Of a stretch of DNA of 41,643 nucleotides, positions 18,954 through 27,399 are shown piece after piece (position 1 is the first letter of the stretch; every line of letters starts with the position of its first letter). The position numbers and the translations under genes are program-made. Source of the DNA: Phycisphaerales bacterium (GTDB taxonomy: Bacteria; Planctomycetota; Phycisphaerae; Phycisphaerales; UBA1924); assembly GCA_022843565.1 (NCBI GenBank), contig JALHNK010000011.1, positions 1-41,643 of the forward strand, given 5' to 3'. Under the pieces are notes generated by a model. The model worked only from the letters and a program-made list of their open reading frames with translations. It was not told the origin of the DNA and searched no databases.

Positions 18954-20528
18954 GTGACGCTGCGCTATTGGCACAAACTCGCGCTCCTCATCGCCTGCAT
19001 CGCGCTCGCCGGCGTCGTGCTCACCGCGTCGTACGCGAATGTTCTCAGCCGTCAGGCCTCCCCCACGAGCGAAGACGATCAGGCCCTGGCACGATCGCTG
19101 ATCACCGCCAGCTCGCAGCTCATCGGCACCGCGACGGGATCAAACGCGGCGCACGACGCGATCGACGCGCCGGCGCAGGACATCGCTCGCGCGATCTTCG
19201 AGGCGCAGGTCAACACCAAGGCGGGGATCGAGCAAGTCACCGTGTGCCGCTTGGACGAATCCGGCAAGACGATCCAACCGGCATTCAGTGTCGCGAGTTC
19301 AACGTCCGCCAGCACGCCGCCCGATCTGCAGTCCACGATCCCCACGGATCTCGCCACTGTGCTGCTCGCGCAAAGCCCCAAGCCCGGTCCTCGGAAGCCA
19401 ACGACGACCGTGTCTTCACTCGAGTCGCTGAACGGCGAGTTCCTCTGGAAGCCGATCTACGACCCGCAGGCGAACGTTCGCGGCTGGGTCGTCGCTCGCC
19501 TCGGCGCGCCGGCGAACGCGAAAGTCGACTCGTCGCGTTCCAGCCTCATGATCTTCGCGGCCTCGCTCTGTGCTGCGCTGCTGGTGGTCAGCTTTGGTGC
19601 CGCGTGGGTGTTCGGGCGGCGGATGCGAGAACTGGGCGCCGCTCTGGCCCGCGTCGGTGATGGGCACAGCGACATCCACCTTGACGACGACGGGCACGAC
19701 GAGATGGCCGAGATGGCGCGTGCCGCGAATCACACGGCGCGCACGCTCCGCGAGACGATGGACCTGCGCCGCTCGATGCGCCTCGCAGAACAAGTGCAGC
19801 GAGCACTGCTGCCGGCTGATCCCCCGAAGCTGCCGGGGTTGCAAATCGCCCACTTCTGCGATTATTGCGACGAGGTCGGCGGCGATTACATCGACTACAT
19901 CCCCGTCGGCGATGGCCAGCAGCCCGACGGCTGGGCGGTCGTCGTCGGCGATGGCACGGGCCACGGCGTCGGGGCCGCGCTGCTTATGGCGACCGCCCGC
20001 TCGGTCCTGCGATCGCAGCCGCTGCGCTTTGGTGACTTGGCCAAAGGCGTCGGCATCATCAACCAACACATCTGCGAACAAGTGCCCGACGGCAAGTTCG
20101 TCACGCTCTTCATGCTCGTCTTCAGCGCCGACGCCAAGCGCATCTGCTGGCTCAGCGCAGGTCACGACGAGGCCATCCTCTTTGACCCGCTCAGCGGCGA
20201 GTTCTCCGAACTGCGCGGCAGCGACCTGCCCCTGGGCGTCGAAGCCTCGTGGGAGTTCACCCATCACACCCGCCAAAGCCCCCTGGCCCGCGGCAGCGTC
20301 ATCGTCATCGGCACCGACGGCATCTGGGAGATGCGCAACGCTGGCGATCAGATGTTCGGCAAGGACCGGCTCAAGCGAATTATGCGCAGAGCCGCGAGCG
20401 AGACAGGGCCGGAGATCGGCAGGCAGATCCTCGAAGCCCTGCACCAACACCGGGGCGATCTGCCGCCGCAGGATGATGTGACGTTTGTGGTGATCAAGGT
20501 GGACGACGAAAAACAAGCCCCGCGATGA
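18954..20528 (+). CDS. Membrane-anchored HAMP and SpoIIE-type PP2C phosphatase
   Basis: Predicted serine/threonine phosphatase of the RsbU/SpoIIE type. 524 residues: helix 1 near 8-30, an extracytoplasmic region of about 165 residues, helix 2 near 195-218, a HAMP-like linker to about 270, then the phosphatase domain 285-520. Metal-binding acidic motifs are seen: EVGGDYIDY, VVGDGTGHGVGAALL, GTDGIWEM and the final DDVTFVVIKV. Such proteins usually act in partner-switching on an anti-sigma antagonist, but no antagonist or anti-sigma gene is nearby, so its target is unknown. The start is a GTG at 18954 without an obvious Shine-Dalgarno. The gene ends in a hairpin that serves as terminator for rplU on the other strand. 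Confidence 0.92.
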   Translation: MTLRYWHKLALLIACIALAGVVLTASYANVLSRQASPTSEDDQALARSLITASSQLIGTATGSNAAHDAIDAPAQDIARAIFEAQVNTKAGIEQVTVCRLDESGKTIQPAFSVASSTSASTPPDLQSTIPTDLATVLLAQSPKPGPRKPTTTVSSLESLNGEFLWKPIYDPQANVRGWVVARLGAPANAKVDSSRSSLMIFAASLCAALLVVSFGAAWVFGRRMRELGAALARVGDGHSDIHLDDDGHDEMAEMARAANHTARTLRETMDLRRSMRLAEQVQRALLPADPPKLPGLQIAHFCDYCDEVGGDYIDYIPVGDGQQPDGWAVVVGDGTGHGVGAALLMATARSVLRSQPLRFGDLAKGVGIINQHICEQVPDGKFVTLFMLVFSADAKRICWLSAGHDEAILFDPLSGEFSELRGSDLPLGVEASWEFTHHTRQSPLARGSVIVIGTDGIWEMRNAGDQMFGKDRLKRIMRRAASETGPEIGRQILEALHQHRGDLPPQDDVTFVVIKVDDEKQAPR

Positions 20529-20537
20529 TCGCGGGGC
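20512..20537 (-). terminator. Intrinsic terminator for rplU
   Basis: GCCCCGCGAT and ATCGCGGGGC (20517-20537) form an almost loop-free perfect palindrome. On the minus strand it is followed by TTGTTTTT, as expected for a rho-independent terminator of rplU. It overlaps the last codons and stop of the phosphatase gene on the plus strand, where no T-run follows. Confidence 0.8.
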
Positions 20538-20582
20538 CTGCGTGAAGAATCTCTGGTTTCTCGAATCAGACCGCCCGGCGGC

Positions 20583-20912
20583 TCAGCCGTTGATCGACAG
20601 AACCTTCACCTTCGTGAACGTCTGGCGGTGGCCGGTCTTCTTCTTGAAGCCCTTGCGGCGGCGGAACTTGTGGATGAAGATCTTCTCGCCCTTGACCAGC
20701 GGCTCGATCACCTCAACGGTGACGCTCGCGCCAGACAGGTACGGCGCGCCGACGCGACCGCCCGCATCGCCCTCGCCGCCGAGGACCAGCACCTGTGAGA
20801 AGGTGTGCTTCTCGCCGACTGCTGCCTGACCCTCCTTGAGCAGATCGACGAGCATGATCTCGTCCTTCTCGATCATGCGCTGGCCGCCGCCTTCAACGAT
20901 CACTGCGTACAT
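20583..20912 (-). CDS. rplU: 50S ribosomal protein L21
   Basis: Large-subunit ribosomal protein L21 that binds 23S rRNA. 109 residues, the usual length. It starts MYAVIVEGGGQRMIEKDE and ends in the basic family motif HKFRRRKGFKKKTGHRQTFT, followed by VKVLSING. The ATG has GGAG seven bases upstream; 17 further in-frame codons upstream lack a start signal. In most bacteria rpmA (L27) follows rplU. Here the gene is followed at once by a terminator and a gene on the opposite strand, so rpmA must lie elsewhere. It is probably transcribed alone from a promoter near 21010-21038. Confidence 0.97.
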   Translation of the reverse strand: MYAVIVEGGGQRMIEKDEIMLVDLLKEGQAAVGEKHTFSQVLVLGGEGDAGGRVGAPYLSGASVTVEVIEPLVKGEKIFIHKFRRRKGFKKKTGHRQTFTKVKVLSING

Positions 20913-21009
20913 AGAAAGCTCCAAACCGCACGGACGGGGGGTCTCAGACGCCGTGGCGAACACGCCTCGACCGGACCGGCTTCACAGGGCCCGCTTTGTG
21001 CCGGAGAGG

Positions 21010-21038
21010 ATGATAGGCGGAACGCTTCCTCGAATCGA
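21010..21038 (-). promoter_or_regulatory. Candidate rplU promoter
   Basis: On the minus strand TATCAT (21010-21015, one mismatch to the -10 consensus) lies 17 nt from TCGATT (21033-21038, a weak -35). It would give a leader of about 90 nt before rplU. Pattern match only. Confidence 0.4.
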
Positions 21039-21051
21039 CCGCATCTCACTG

Positions 21052-21149
21052 GATGCCTCGATGCCTCATGCCTTGATGCCTTCGGCGCATGTCATACCGC
21101 AGACCGCGCGGCAGCCAAGAACTGATAACGAAGAAGGCACCAAGGCACG
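21052..21149 (-). repeat. GTGCCT-type inverted repeat after typA
   Basis: GATGCCT-type units in tandem at 21052-21083 face complementary units at 21133-21149. The arms TGCCTTGATGCCTTC (21069-21083) and GAAGGCACCAAGGCA (21133-21147) match at 14 of 15 positions. In RNA of the typA strand the one mismatch becomes a G-U pair, so a 15-bp stem with a 49-nt loop is possible, starting 7 nt after the typA stop. Confidence 0.7.
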
Positions 21150-21153
21150 AGTC

Positions 21154-23064
21154 TCAGCCCTTGGCCGCCGCGGTCGCCTCGCGGTCGCGACCCTGACGCT
21201 CGGAGCGCTTGCGGGCGCCCTCATCGAGCAAACGCTTGCGCATGCGGACGCTCTTGGGCGTGATCTCGACGAGTTCGTCGTCCTCGATGTACTCAAGCGC
21301 CGCTTCCATGCTCAGCTTGCGATGGCCCTTCAGCACGACCGTCGCTTCCTTCGCGCTGACGCGGAAGTTGGTGAGCTGCTTCAGGCGGACGATGTTCACG
21401 GGGATGTCGTTGTCGCGGTTGTGCTCGCCGACGATCTGGCCCGCGTAGACCTTCTGCTGCGGCTCAACGAAGAGGAAGCCGCGGTCAGACAGGCCTTCGC
21501 ACGCATAGGTCGTCACGTCGCCGCTGTCGGTGGAGATCATGACGCCCTGGGCGCGATGGATGGTCTCGCCGTGGGCTGGGGCGAACTTCAGGAACGAGTG
21601 GTGCATGATGCCCTCGCCCTGGGTCGCGGTCAGGATCTTGCTGCGCAGCCCGATGAGCCCGCGGCTGGGCACCTCAAACTGCAAGTGCGTCAGCGTGTCG
21701 GAGCGCTGGTCCATGTTCTTGAGTTCGCCGCGGCGGCCGCCGACGAGCTCCATCACCGCGCCGACGCTCGTCGGCGGCACATCGATCACCAAGAGCTCGA
21801 TCGGCTCGCAGAGCACGCCGTCGATGTCCTTCATGATGACCTCGGGCTTGCCGACTGAAAGCTCGAAGCCCTCGCGGCGCATCGTCTCCAGCAGGATGCC
21901 CAGGTGCAGCAGGCCTCGCCCGCTCACGGCGAACTCCTCGGCGCTGCGGCCCTGGCCGATGCGCATCGCGACGTTGGTCTGACACTCGCGCTCAAGGCGA
22001 TCACGGATCTGGCGGCTGGTGACCTTGTCGCCCTCTTGACCGCCGAAGGGCGAGTCGTTCACGCGGAACACCATCGTGATCGTCGGCTCGTCCACCGTCA
22101 CTGGCGGCAAGGGCAGCGGCGCACTGGGCTCGCACAACGTATCGCCGATGTCCACCGACTCAAGCCCGACAACCGCGCACAAGTCACCGGCGTGGACCTC
22201 ATCGGCCTCAACACGCCCGAGGCCCTGGAAGCGATACAGCTTGCCCACGCGGCTGGTCACCTGCTTGCCGTCTTTCTGCTTGATGCTGACCACCTGCTGG
22301 CCCGGCTTGATCACGCCGTTGTACACGCGACCGATGCCGATGCGACCGACGTAATCCGAATAATCCAGCGTCGTGATGAGCATCTGCAGGCTCGCGTTCT
22401 TGTCGTCCTTCGGCTGCGGCACGTTCTTGCAGATCGCCTCGAACAGCGGACGCAGGTCGCCCTGGCGCCCAGCCACGGCCTCGTCAACATTCGTCGTCGC
22501 CCAGCCCTCGCGGGCGCTGGTGTACACCACCGGGAAGTCCAGCGCGATCTCATCGGCACCCAGCTCGATCAGCAGATCAAAGACCTCGTTATGGACCGCG
22601 CCGGGGCGTGCGCCCGGACGGTCACACTTGTTCACCACCACCAGCGGCTTCAGACCGAAGCCCAGGGCCTTGCCCAGCACGAAGCGCGTCTGCGGCATCG
22701 GGCCGTCAAACGCATCGACCAGCAGCAGCACGCCGTCGGCCATGCGGAGCACGCGCTCGACCTCGCCACCGAAGTCGGCGTGGCCGGGGGTATCGATGAT
22801 GTTGATCAGGATCTGCTCGCCCGCCTCGGGCCCCTCGGTGGGCACATAGCGCACGGCACAGTTCTTGGAGAGGATCGTGATGCCGCGCTCGCGTTCGAGC
22901 GGGTTGCTGTCCATGATCAGGCCGTGCTGACCGCCCTGGAGCTTCTCCAACTCGCCGGCGCGGAACTGCCCGCTCTGGAACAGCAGTTTGTCAACGAGGC
23001 TGGTCTTGCCGTGGTCAACGTGGGCGATGATGGCGACGTTGCGGATGCTATGGAAGTCAGACAT
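21154..23064 (-). CDS. typA: Translational GTPase TypA/BipA
   Basis: Ribosome-binding GTPase related to EF-G, involved in 50S assembly and growth under stress. 636 residues; the family is about 600-615. G motifs: [10 protein letters not shown] (P-loop, near 11-20), [20 protein letters not shown] and TSAREGW. Domains II and III follow ([20 protein letters not shown], the [14 protein letters not shown] stretch), then the BipA-specific C-terminal part (ANHGE-like region with [22 protein letters not shown]). A basic Ala-rich tail of about 25 residues is extra. The ATG at 23064 begins [15 protein letters not shown] as in the family; 75 open codons upstream have no family similarity. The 286-nt spacer upstream shows no clear promoter. 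Confidence 0.96.
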   Translation of the reverse strand: MSDFHSIRNVAIIAHVDHGKTSLVDKLLFQSGQFRAGELEKLQGGQHGLIMDSNPLERERGITILSKNCAVRYVPTEGPEAGEQILINIIDTPGHADFGGEVERVLRMADGVLLLVDAFDGPMPQTRFVLGKALGFGLKPLVVVNKCDRPGARPGAVHNEVFDLLIELGADEIALDFPVVYTSAREGWATTNVDEAVAGRQGDLRPLFEAICKNVPQPKDDKNASLQMLITTLDYSDYVGRIGIGRVYNGVIKPGQQVVSIKQKDGKQVTSRVGKLYRFQGLGRVEADEVHAGDLCAVVGLESVDIGDTLCEPSAPLPLPPVTVDEPTITMVFRVNDSPFGGQEGDKVTSRQIRDRLERECQTNVAMRIGQGRSAEEFAVSGRGLLHLGILLETMRREGFELSVGKPEVIMKDIDGVLCEPIELLVIDVPPTSVGAVMELVGGRRGELKNMDQRSDTLTHLQFEVPSRGLIGLRSKILTATQGEGIMHHSFLKFAPAHGETIHRAQGVMISTDSGDVTTYACEGLSDRGFLFVEPQQKVYAGQIVGEHNRDNDIPVNIVRLKQLTNFRVSAKEATVVLKGHRKLSMEAALEYIEDDELVEITPKSVRMRKRLLDEGARKRSERQGRDREATAAAKG

Positions 23065-23350
23065 GGTGTTGAAGCTCGGCAGGCAGGACAGAGGAAAGAC
23101 GAGACGATTCGAGGCCAAACGATGAGCAAGGCCTCGCGCACAACCGGAAACCGCCTGACAAACACACGCCGACCGCTTCGGGGAATGCCACCGCTGGCCC
23201 GATTCCCAGACCGCCCACGCCCTGAAGATCAGGACGTCGCGGCTATCAAAGCGGTTGGCATTTGCAGACGCCGACCACGCGCGATTCACCCCTTGTCCCC
23301 CGGATCCCCAGGGGCCCTCGCTCGGCCCATTCTAGGCTCGCGACCCGCCC

Positions 23351-25372
23351 CTACGGCTTCGGCACGCCCGGCGGCTCGAGTTCGATTCGCAGATACAGGT
23401 GGATCTGCCCCACTGCCCGCCCCTCCAAACCCCCGCCAACCCCCAACGCCGCCGCGTCTCTCGCTCCCTCACCCCCCGCAGGTGCCGGCTCCACACCGCC
23501 GGCAGTCTCGACCCATGCGCCCCAGCGCACGCGCCGAACCGCCGCGAGCAAGACCCCCGGCGGCGTCCCCGGGCCGAACATCACGGGGACCGATTGCCGG
23601 ATCGGCCCGGTCTCAACCACAGCCCGTGACAGCCACGCCCGCGACTCCCCCCCCGCCGCTGGGGCCATCGCCCCGCGGATCTCCCGCACCAGTGCCTCGC
23701 TCGCGATCCGCTCGCGCTCGATCGCGGCCGCATCGCTCACTCGCGCCGCGCCCTCACCACCGCCCTGCGCGCAGATCGCGCCGATGCCCCACGAATCGCT
23801 CAGCGACCACCACGCCGCGGCTCGACTCGAAAGCAATCGCAGGTAGAAGCTCCCGATCGCGGGCCGGATCATCGTCGAACGAGCTGCGCCCGGCGGCACA
23901 TCGTCGAAAACGAGCTCTCGCCCCGGCGGAAACGCCGGCGGCCCGCTGACCCGCGCGATCTCAAACACGGAGATGAGCTTGGTCATCGCGAGGTCAAGGC
24001 CGCGTGCCGCGCTCGTGACGTGATCAGGTTGCACGCTCGGCACCGCCGCCGCCCCTCCGGCGCCCGGAGCGCCCGCGCAAAGCTGCTGCGCCACCATCAG
24101 CCGCCAGGCCGTCTGGCCGTCGGCCCGCTGCACGTCCGTCGCCGGGCGCACCACCGCGACCGACATCGATCCGACGCATGGCCCCATCGCCTCGCGCACC
24201 AGCCCGCTCATCAGCGGATGGCCGAACGTCTTCAGCGGATTCTCCGCGCCCTCAATCATCTCGATCAACGTCGAGCCGCCCGCGGGCGTCAGCGCCTCCA
24301 ATAGCGAGTCCGGCGTACGAGCCACCCTCTGGACGAGCGACCCCGCCCCGCTCCACGTCGCCAGCCCAACGAACTCCACGCGATCCGCACCCGCGTGGGC
24401 GGTGACCATTGCAAACTCCGACCATCCCGCCAAACGCTCCAGATACACCGCCAGCGCCGGGCCGCGCTGCGGCTCGGCGCGATCTCGCTGACTGTGGACG
24501 CTCCGCACCATCGCGCCAAACGCGGGAGTCTGGCTCAACCTTGACCACGCGGGGCCACCTGTCTCGGCTTTTTCGCTGGCCCGGACATCCGCCGGAGCCC
24601 CCGCCGCGCCGTCGCCGGCGAGCATCGGCGCGATGCTCCGCAGCACGCGGATGCCCGCGCCATCGTCCGCACGCGGCTCCTGACCCGGCGCGCCCGCCGG
24701 CACGATCACCTTCGCCGGAACCAGCAGCCACCAATACGGCCGCTCCTCCGCAACCACACCACCGTCACCGCCGCCGCCGCGCTTCTTGATGAACATCAGC
24801 AGCAGTTCACCATCCTCGATCGCCAGGACCGCCTGCCCGGCGATCGTCGCTCGAACCGCGAGCTCAAGTTTGTCGCGAACGCGGGCCTCGGTCGCTTCGC
24901 TGGCTTCGCCGATCAGCGCCCACACGTCCGGTCGCTGGCGATCCCGACGATCGATCGGCGCATCGCCCTCGTGGTGCTCGGTGAAAACCAGCGCCGATGC
25001 GCCGCCAAAGAGCCCGTCGAACGCTTGGCGCTCTTCCCATCCAAGCGTCGCAGCGAAATGCGACCAGTTTCGCGCCGTGGCGGGCATCGCGATCGAGCTG
25101 ATCGCGGCCCATGACGAGGCCGAATCACCCACCGCCCGCCGAATCGCCTCACCGGAGGGGATCAGCACCGCCCGGTAGACGCTCGGCGGGAGCCCGGCCG
25201 CGAGCTGCAACGCGGCCCGCCCGTCGCGCTCCTGATCCTGGGCATCTTGGGCAAGCACGCCGCGCCACGACGCGAGCACTGCAACGATGACCACGATCGG
25301 CGCCAAGGCACGGCGTGCTCGCTCGGCCGACCGCAGAAGCCAAGGCAGCATGATGTTCAAATCCGATGGCAC
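23351..25372 (-). CDS. Exported protein of unknown function (673 residues)
   Basis: I do not recognise a family. 673 residues, rich in Ala, Gly, Arg and Pro. A signal sequence is seen near 22-42 (APIVVIVAVLASWRGVLAQ, cleavage likely after LAQ), so it should be periplasmic or secreted. The rest is soluble with no repeat, no CxxCH and no obvious catalytic motif; stretches such as RPYWWLLVPAKVIVPAG and IHLYLRIELEPPGVPKP look like beta strands. Start: GTG at 25372 with GAGAG close upstream, or ATG at 25351 with a weaker site. It lies between the porin and typA on the same strand. Codon pattern matches its neighbours, so a real gene is likely despite the unknown function. Confidence 0.8.
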   Translation of the reverse strand: MPSDLNIMLPWLLRSAERARRALAPIVVIVAVLASWRGVLAQDAQDQERDGRAALQLAAGLPPSVYRAVLIPSGEAIRRAVGDSASSWAAISSIAMPATARNWSHFAATLGWEERQAFDGLFGGASALVFTEHHEGDAPIDRRDRQRPDVWALIGEASEATEARVRDKLELAVRATIAGQAVLAIEDGELLLMFIKKRGGGGDGGVVAEERPYWWLLVPAKVIVPAGAPGQEPRADDGAGIRVLRSIAPMLAGDGAAGAPADVRASEKAETGGPAWSRLSQTPAFGAMVRSVHSQRDRAEPQRGPALAVYLERLAGWSEFAMVTAHAGADRVEFVGLATWSGAGSLVQRVARTPDSLLEALTPAGGSTLIEMIEGAENPLKTFGHPLMSGLVREAMGPCVGSMSVAVVRPATDVQRADGQTAWRLMVAQQLCAGAPGAGGAAAVPSVQPDHVTSAARGLDLAMTKLISVFEIARVSGPPAFPPGRELVFDDVPPGAARSTMIRPAIGSFYLRLLSSRAAAWWSLSDSWGIGAICAQGGGEGAARVSDAAAIERERIASEALVREIRGAMAPAAGGESRAWLSRAVVETGPIRQSVPVMFGPGTPPGVLLAAVRRVRWGAWVETAGGVEPAPAGGEGARDAAALGVGGGLEGRAVGQIHLYLRIELEPPGVPKP

Positions 25373-25447
25373 GTCTCTCAGCGTACCGACACTGACCGCA
25401 AACGATGCAGCCGCCGGAGAAGGGGAGGATCACGAGCATCCGCTCCA

Positions 25448-25473
25448 ATTGCCCAGTGCCCAGTGCCTGCAAT
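25448..25473. repeat. CCAGTGCC tandem with inverted ends
   Basis: Two CCAGTGCC units lie in tandem between the inverted ends ATTGC (25448-25452) and GCAAT (25469-25473), directly beyond the porin terminator. The words resemble those in the coxB-coxA and typA spacers. Confidence 0.5.
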
Positions 25474-25474
25474 G

Positions 25475-25506
25475 AAAAAACCGGCCCGCTCATGCGAGCG
25501 GGCCGG
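25475..25506 (-). terminator. Intrinsic terminator of the porin gene
   Basis: CCGGCCCGCTC (25481-25491) and GAGCGGGCCGG (25496-25506) form a perfect 11-bp stem with a 4-nt loop. On the minus strand a run of six T follows. It lies about 50 nt after the porin stop. Confidence 0.9.
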
Positions 25507-25557
25507 TCGAGTCAACTGTAGATTTCAAGTCAGGAACGAACCGTGCATCAGGTCAGA

Positions 25558-26943
25558 TCAGAACATGATCTGGAACTGAGCGCGGATCGCGGCCTCGAGG
25601 CCCTTGCTGGTGCCCTGCAGGCCCAGGTTGCTGCCGCTGATGTTGAAGATGTTCTGGAGCGCCGCGTTGCCCGCGCCGGCGAACTGCGCCGTGGGGTTGA
25701 GGCTCATGATGCAGTCAACCGTCAGCTTCGCGGCGTGATCGGCGAAGTAGTGGGTGTAGCCGAAGGTGATGAACTGGTAGTTCTTGGGCGAGAGGCTGGC
25801 AGCGGGAGCCGGGTTCGCCAGAGCCATGTTGCCCGTGTTGCGAGCGAGGTAGATGCCGTCATAGCGGAGGAAGGCCTCGGACTCGTTCGACCAGCGGTAC
25901 GCACCCTGGAGGAAGAGGCCGATGTTGTGGCCGCTGGTGGAAATGAAGCTCGTCGGGCCCTTGGCGCGGTTGTAGTTGCCGATCACGCCACCCATGGCTG
26001 ACCAGCCGCTGTCCTCGAACTGAGCATCGATGGTCCAGTTGAGGGAGTCCGGGTACACGGTTGCGCCACCGAGCTCGGCGGGGCCACGGCGGGCCTGCTG
26101 CCAGTTCACCGCACCGCCGAGGCCGAAGGCCTGCTTGTCGGTGGGCTTGCTGGTGGCATCGCGGAGCTGATCAGCGCTGCCCGAGACGATCCAGTCGGCG
26201 CGGCCGCCGATGCTGTACGCAGCCTGGCCAGCAACCGGGAAGCCGAAGGCCGTCTGGTTGGCGTTGAAGGCGGTGTTGGCGCTGTTGAAGCCGTCATCGA
26301 ACTGAGCGGAGAACATCCACTCCTCGGTCTTGTAGCCGAGCTCGAGGCCCTGCACGCGACCGGCGGAGAAGAGCGCATCGGTCACCGAGCGCTCAGCGCC
26401 GATGATCATGGTGTCGCTCATCATGTTCTCGCGGCTGAACGCCTTCTTGAACTGGCCACCCTTGATGTACCAGTTGTTGTCCAGCGCGTAGGTCATGAAG
26501 ATGTCGTCGTTGGCGACCGTGCCAGCGCCGGTCGACACGAGACGGATGTTGAACTTCAGGTCGGGGTTGACGACGTGGCCGTCAAACGTCACCGCGGTGC
26601 GGCGGTTGCTGAAGCCCGACTGGAACGAGGTGTCAGAGCCACCACCGTTGCCGACCGAACCCGCATCGCCCGCGACACCGTTCTCATCGCGGAAGTTGGC
26701 GGTGTAGCGGAACTGGGCGAACCCGCTGAAGTTCAGACGGAACTTGTTGTCAGCGGAGGCCAGGAAGAACTTGCCATCGCGACCGGCCGCGGCGCCGCCC
26801 TGGAGCAGCGAGGAGCGGGTGGCGGCGTCGGCGTTCATCTCAGCGACGATCGCGCGGACCTGATCGGCGGTGAGGCCGTCGGCCAGAGCTGCGCTGGTGA
26901 GCGTCGCGCCGGCGAGAAGGCTCAGAAACTTTGCGTACTTCAT
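25558..26943 (-). CDS. Outer-membrane porin, phosphate-selective porin (OprO/OprP) type
   Basis: Predicted 16-stranded-type porin for small anions such as phosphate. 461 residues: signal peptide 1-21 (MKYAKFLSLLAGATLTSAALA), a short helical stretch (QVRAIVAEMNADAATRSSLL), then a beta-barrel with alternating strands (FRLNFSGFAQFRYTANF, RRTAVTFDGHV, LKFNIRLVSTG, WYIKGGQFKKAFSREN, WMFSAQFDDGFN) and a C-terminal aromatic residue (AQFQIMF), the outer-membrane insertion signal. The layout and the GQFKKAFSREN strand fit the OprO/OprP family. AAGGAG before the ATG is strong. It is divergent from a PhoB/PhoR-like pair and has its own terminator. Phosphate specificity is inferred. Confidence 0.88.
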   Translation of the reverse strand: MKYAKFLSLLAGATLTSAALADGLTADQVRAIVAEMNADAATRSSLLQGGAAAGRDGKFFLASADNKFRLNFSGFAQFRYTANFRDENGVAGDAGSVGNGGGSDTSFQSGFSNRRTAVTFDGHVVNPDLKFNIRLVSTGAGTVANDDIFMTYALDNNWYIKGGQFKKAFSRENMMSDTMIIGAERSVTDALFSAGRVQGLELGYKTEEWMFSAQFDDGFNSANTAFNANQTAFGFPVAGQAAYSIGGRADWIVSGSADQLRDATSKPTDKQAFGLGGAVNWQQARRGPAELGGATVYPDSLNWTIDAQFEDSGWSAMGGVIGNYNRAKGPTSFISTSGHNIGLFLQGAYRWSNESEAFLRYDGIYLARNTGNMALANPAPAASLSPKNYQFITFGYTHYFADHAAKLTVDCIMSLNPTAQFAGAGNAALQNIFNISGSNLGLQGTSKGLEAAIRAQFQIMF

Positions 26944-27119
26944 TCGAAACTCCTTGAAATCCGAGGCGGCCTTGACTCTGGTCGGAACGCTCCGCCTCGT
27001 GGCGCTCCGTCTTGTTCTCAACACTCGTGCCCGGGCCCCACACCCGGTACACACGATTTCTTGCCCTTGGCTTCTCGCGCCGTCGCCCGAATCTCGGACG
27101 CCGGTGTGATCAGCGGGGC

Positions 27120-27150
27120 CAACTCTACCCGGTCTGCCTAGTGATTGCAA
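27120..27150 (-). promoter_or_regulatory. Porin promoter, module copy 1
   Basis: On the minus strand TTGCAA (27145-27150) and TAGAGT (27122-27127) are spaced by exactly 17 nt, a good sigma-70-like pair giving a leader of about 170 nt. It contains the module CAATCACT (27140-27147), then 9 nt, then GGGTAGAGTTG (27120-27130). A palindrome GTTGGT-AACC-ACCAAC (27168-27183) lies just upstream and could be an operator. The remaining spacer 26944-27399 holds no gene. Confidence 0.6.
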
Positions 27151-27216
27151 ACCTGTGGAGGTCAAATGTTGGTAACCACCAACTTCCGTCTCCCTGCCTA
27201 TCGGCCTGAGATGATA

Positions 27217-27263
27217 GTGATCACCAGCTTTTCTTCCCAATCACTTTCACATGGGTAGAGTTG
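27217..27263 (+). promoter_or_regulatory. Response-regulator promoter, module copy 2
   Basis: On the plus strand CAATCACT (27238-27245), 7 nt, then GGGTAGAGTTG (27253-27263) repeat the module of the porin promoter in the opposite orientation. TAGAGT (27256-27261) could be the -10. No good -35 is present, which is usual for activator-dependent promoters. A palindrome GTGATCAC (27217-27224) lies upstream. Confidence 0.5.
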
Positions 27264-27399
27264 CGCCTGATCCGTAAATCCCTCACGAATCCCGCCCGGC
27301 TTCGCCAGCAATCCCCCGGACGCCGCCGCCGTCCCCCGCTGCCACTTCCGCTTTGACCGGCCCTCGATCTGAACGACCCCTTCTTTCTGGAGTATGTTC

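Noticed and set aside
15739-26943. Exosortase substrates (PEP-CTERM-like C-termini) among the exported proteins
   Set aside because: The C-termini of the DUF1501, 673-residue and porin proteins lack a hydrophobic helix followed by a basic end.
27151-27240. A classical Pho box upstream of the response regulator
   Set aside because: I could not find CTGTCAT-like direct repeats at 11-nt spacing; only the shared CAATCACT/GGGTAGAGTTG module is evident.
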